Below, in pieces: positions 32,189 through 32,322 of a stretch of DNA of 32,322 nt. The stretch spans positions 1-32,322 of the forward strand of contig CALWQV010000026.1 of NCBI GenBank assembly GCA_944383785.1, written 5' to 3'. The DNA is from an uncultured Enterocloster sp. (GTDB taxonomy: Bacteria > Bacillota > Clostridia > Lachnospirales > Lachnospiraceae). The notes beneath the pieces were generated by a model, which saw only the letters and a program-made list of their open reading frames with translations, did no database searches and had not been told where the DNA came from. Each line of letters opens with the position of its first letter. Positions within the stretch are counted from its first letter, which is position 1. Position numbers and translations under genes: made by a program.

Positions 32189-32322
32189 TCAACTGCGATG
32201 GACTTTGTGCCTGGGGTCTAAACGGATAATTTTGTAATAACCCGCTTCAATTACAACATGAATCCGAAACGCTTCTGTCACCTCGTAATGGTAAACCTGC
32301 ATTCCTTTATAACTGTCACTTG
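32189..32322 (-). CDS. C-terminal end of an unidentified protein (runs off the window)
   Basis: A frame open from the window edge to a TGA at 32189-32191 encodes 43 residues including MQVYHYEVTEAFRIHVVIEA and GYYKIIRLDPRHKVHRS. Amphipathic strand-like alternation and codon use look like real coding sequence, but it is too short to assign. An ATG inside (32302) has AAAGGA just before it but with poor spacing. Confidence 0.45.
   Translation of the reverse strand, partial: SDSYKGMQVYHYEVTEAFRIHVVIEAGYYKIIRLDPRHKVHRS

Noticed and set aside
1-32322. CRISPR arrays, tRNA or rRNA genes.
   Set aside because: I saw no regularly spaced repeats and no tRNA or rRNA signature on either strand.

Overview
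The window looks like a chromosomal segment of a gut Firmicute, most likely a Lachnospiraceae/Clostridium-group species. The basis is the leuA and glmS protein style, Gram-positive CpsB/C/D plus LCP proteins, AGGAGG-type ribosome sites and sigma-A-like promoters. This is a judgement from sequence style, not a database match. Almost every gene is on the minus strand, so transcription runs from high to low coordinates.

Layout from right to left. (1) 32322-30215: the tail of an unidentified gene, then leuA with a strong promoter, a leader with a possible branched-chain-residue-rich peptide and hairpins, and a clear terminator. (2) 30142-28476: a nitroreductase with its own promoter and a TraX-like membrane protein. 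(3) 28402-27103: a tyrosine recombinase whose stop codon lies inside one of two exactly inverted 21-bp repeats. The repeats (27181-27201 and 27507-27527) enclose 305 bp that carry a strong promoter pointing at the capsule operon and a terminator behind the recombinase gene. This has the form of an invertible on/off promoter, drawn here in the ON orientation. (4) 27102-4817: a Wzx/Wzy-type capsule operon of about 22 kb. Its GC-rich head holds the phosphatase CpsB, CpsC, CpsD, an LCP transferase, a secreted glycine-rich protein, glmS and a CapD/PglF-like dehydratase. Its AT-rich body holds the initiating sugar transferase, an HpcH/HpaI aldolase, an acyltransferase, a 2-hydroxyacid dehydrogenase, glycosyltransferases, a TupA-like ATP-grasp enzyme, a Wzy polymerase, a pyruvyltransferase and a Wzx flippase. 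It ends with a UDP-glucuronate 4-epimerase and UDP-glucose dehydrogenase. (5) 4768-835: a tightly packed three-gene module of unknown function: metallophosphoesterase, soluble VirD4/TraG-like ATPase with an aberrant Walker A, and a TPR-like helical protein. (6) 803-1: the right end of an IS66-family element.

How the parts work together (inference): the recombinase flips the promoter and switches surface polysaccharide production. The operon makes a uronic-acid-containing polymer that may be acetylated, pyruvylated and amidated, and CpsB/C/D and LCP control its length and attachment to the wall. The three-gene module follows ugd after 48 bp with no terminator that I can see, so it could be co-expressed with, and phase-varied with, the capsule. 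The two items most worth following are the capsule promoter switch and the phosphoesterase/VirD4-like ATPase/TPR module.
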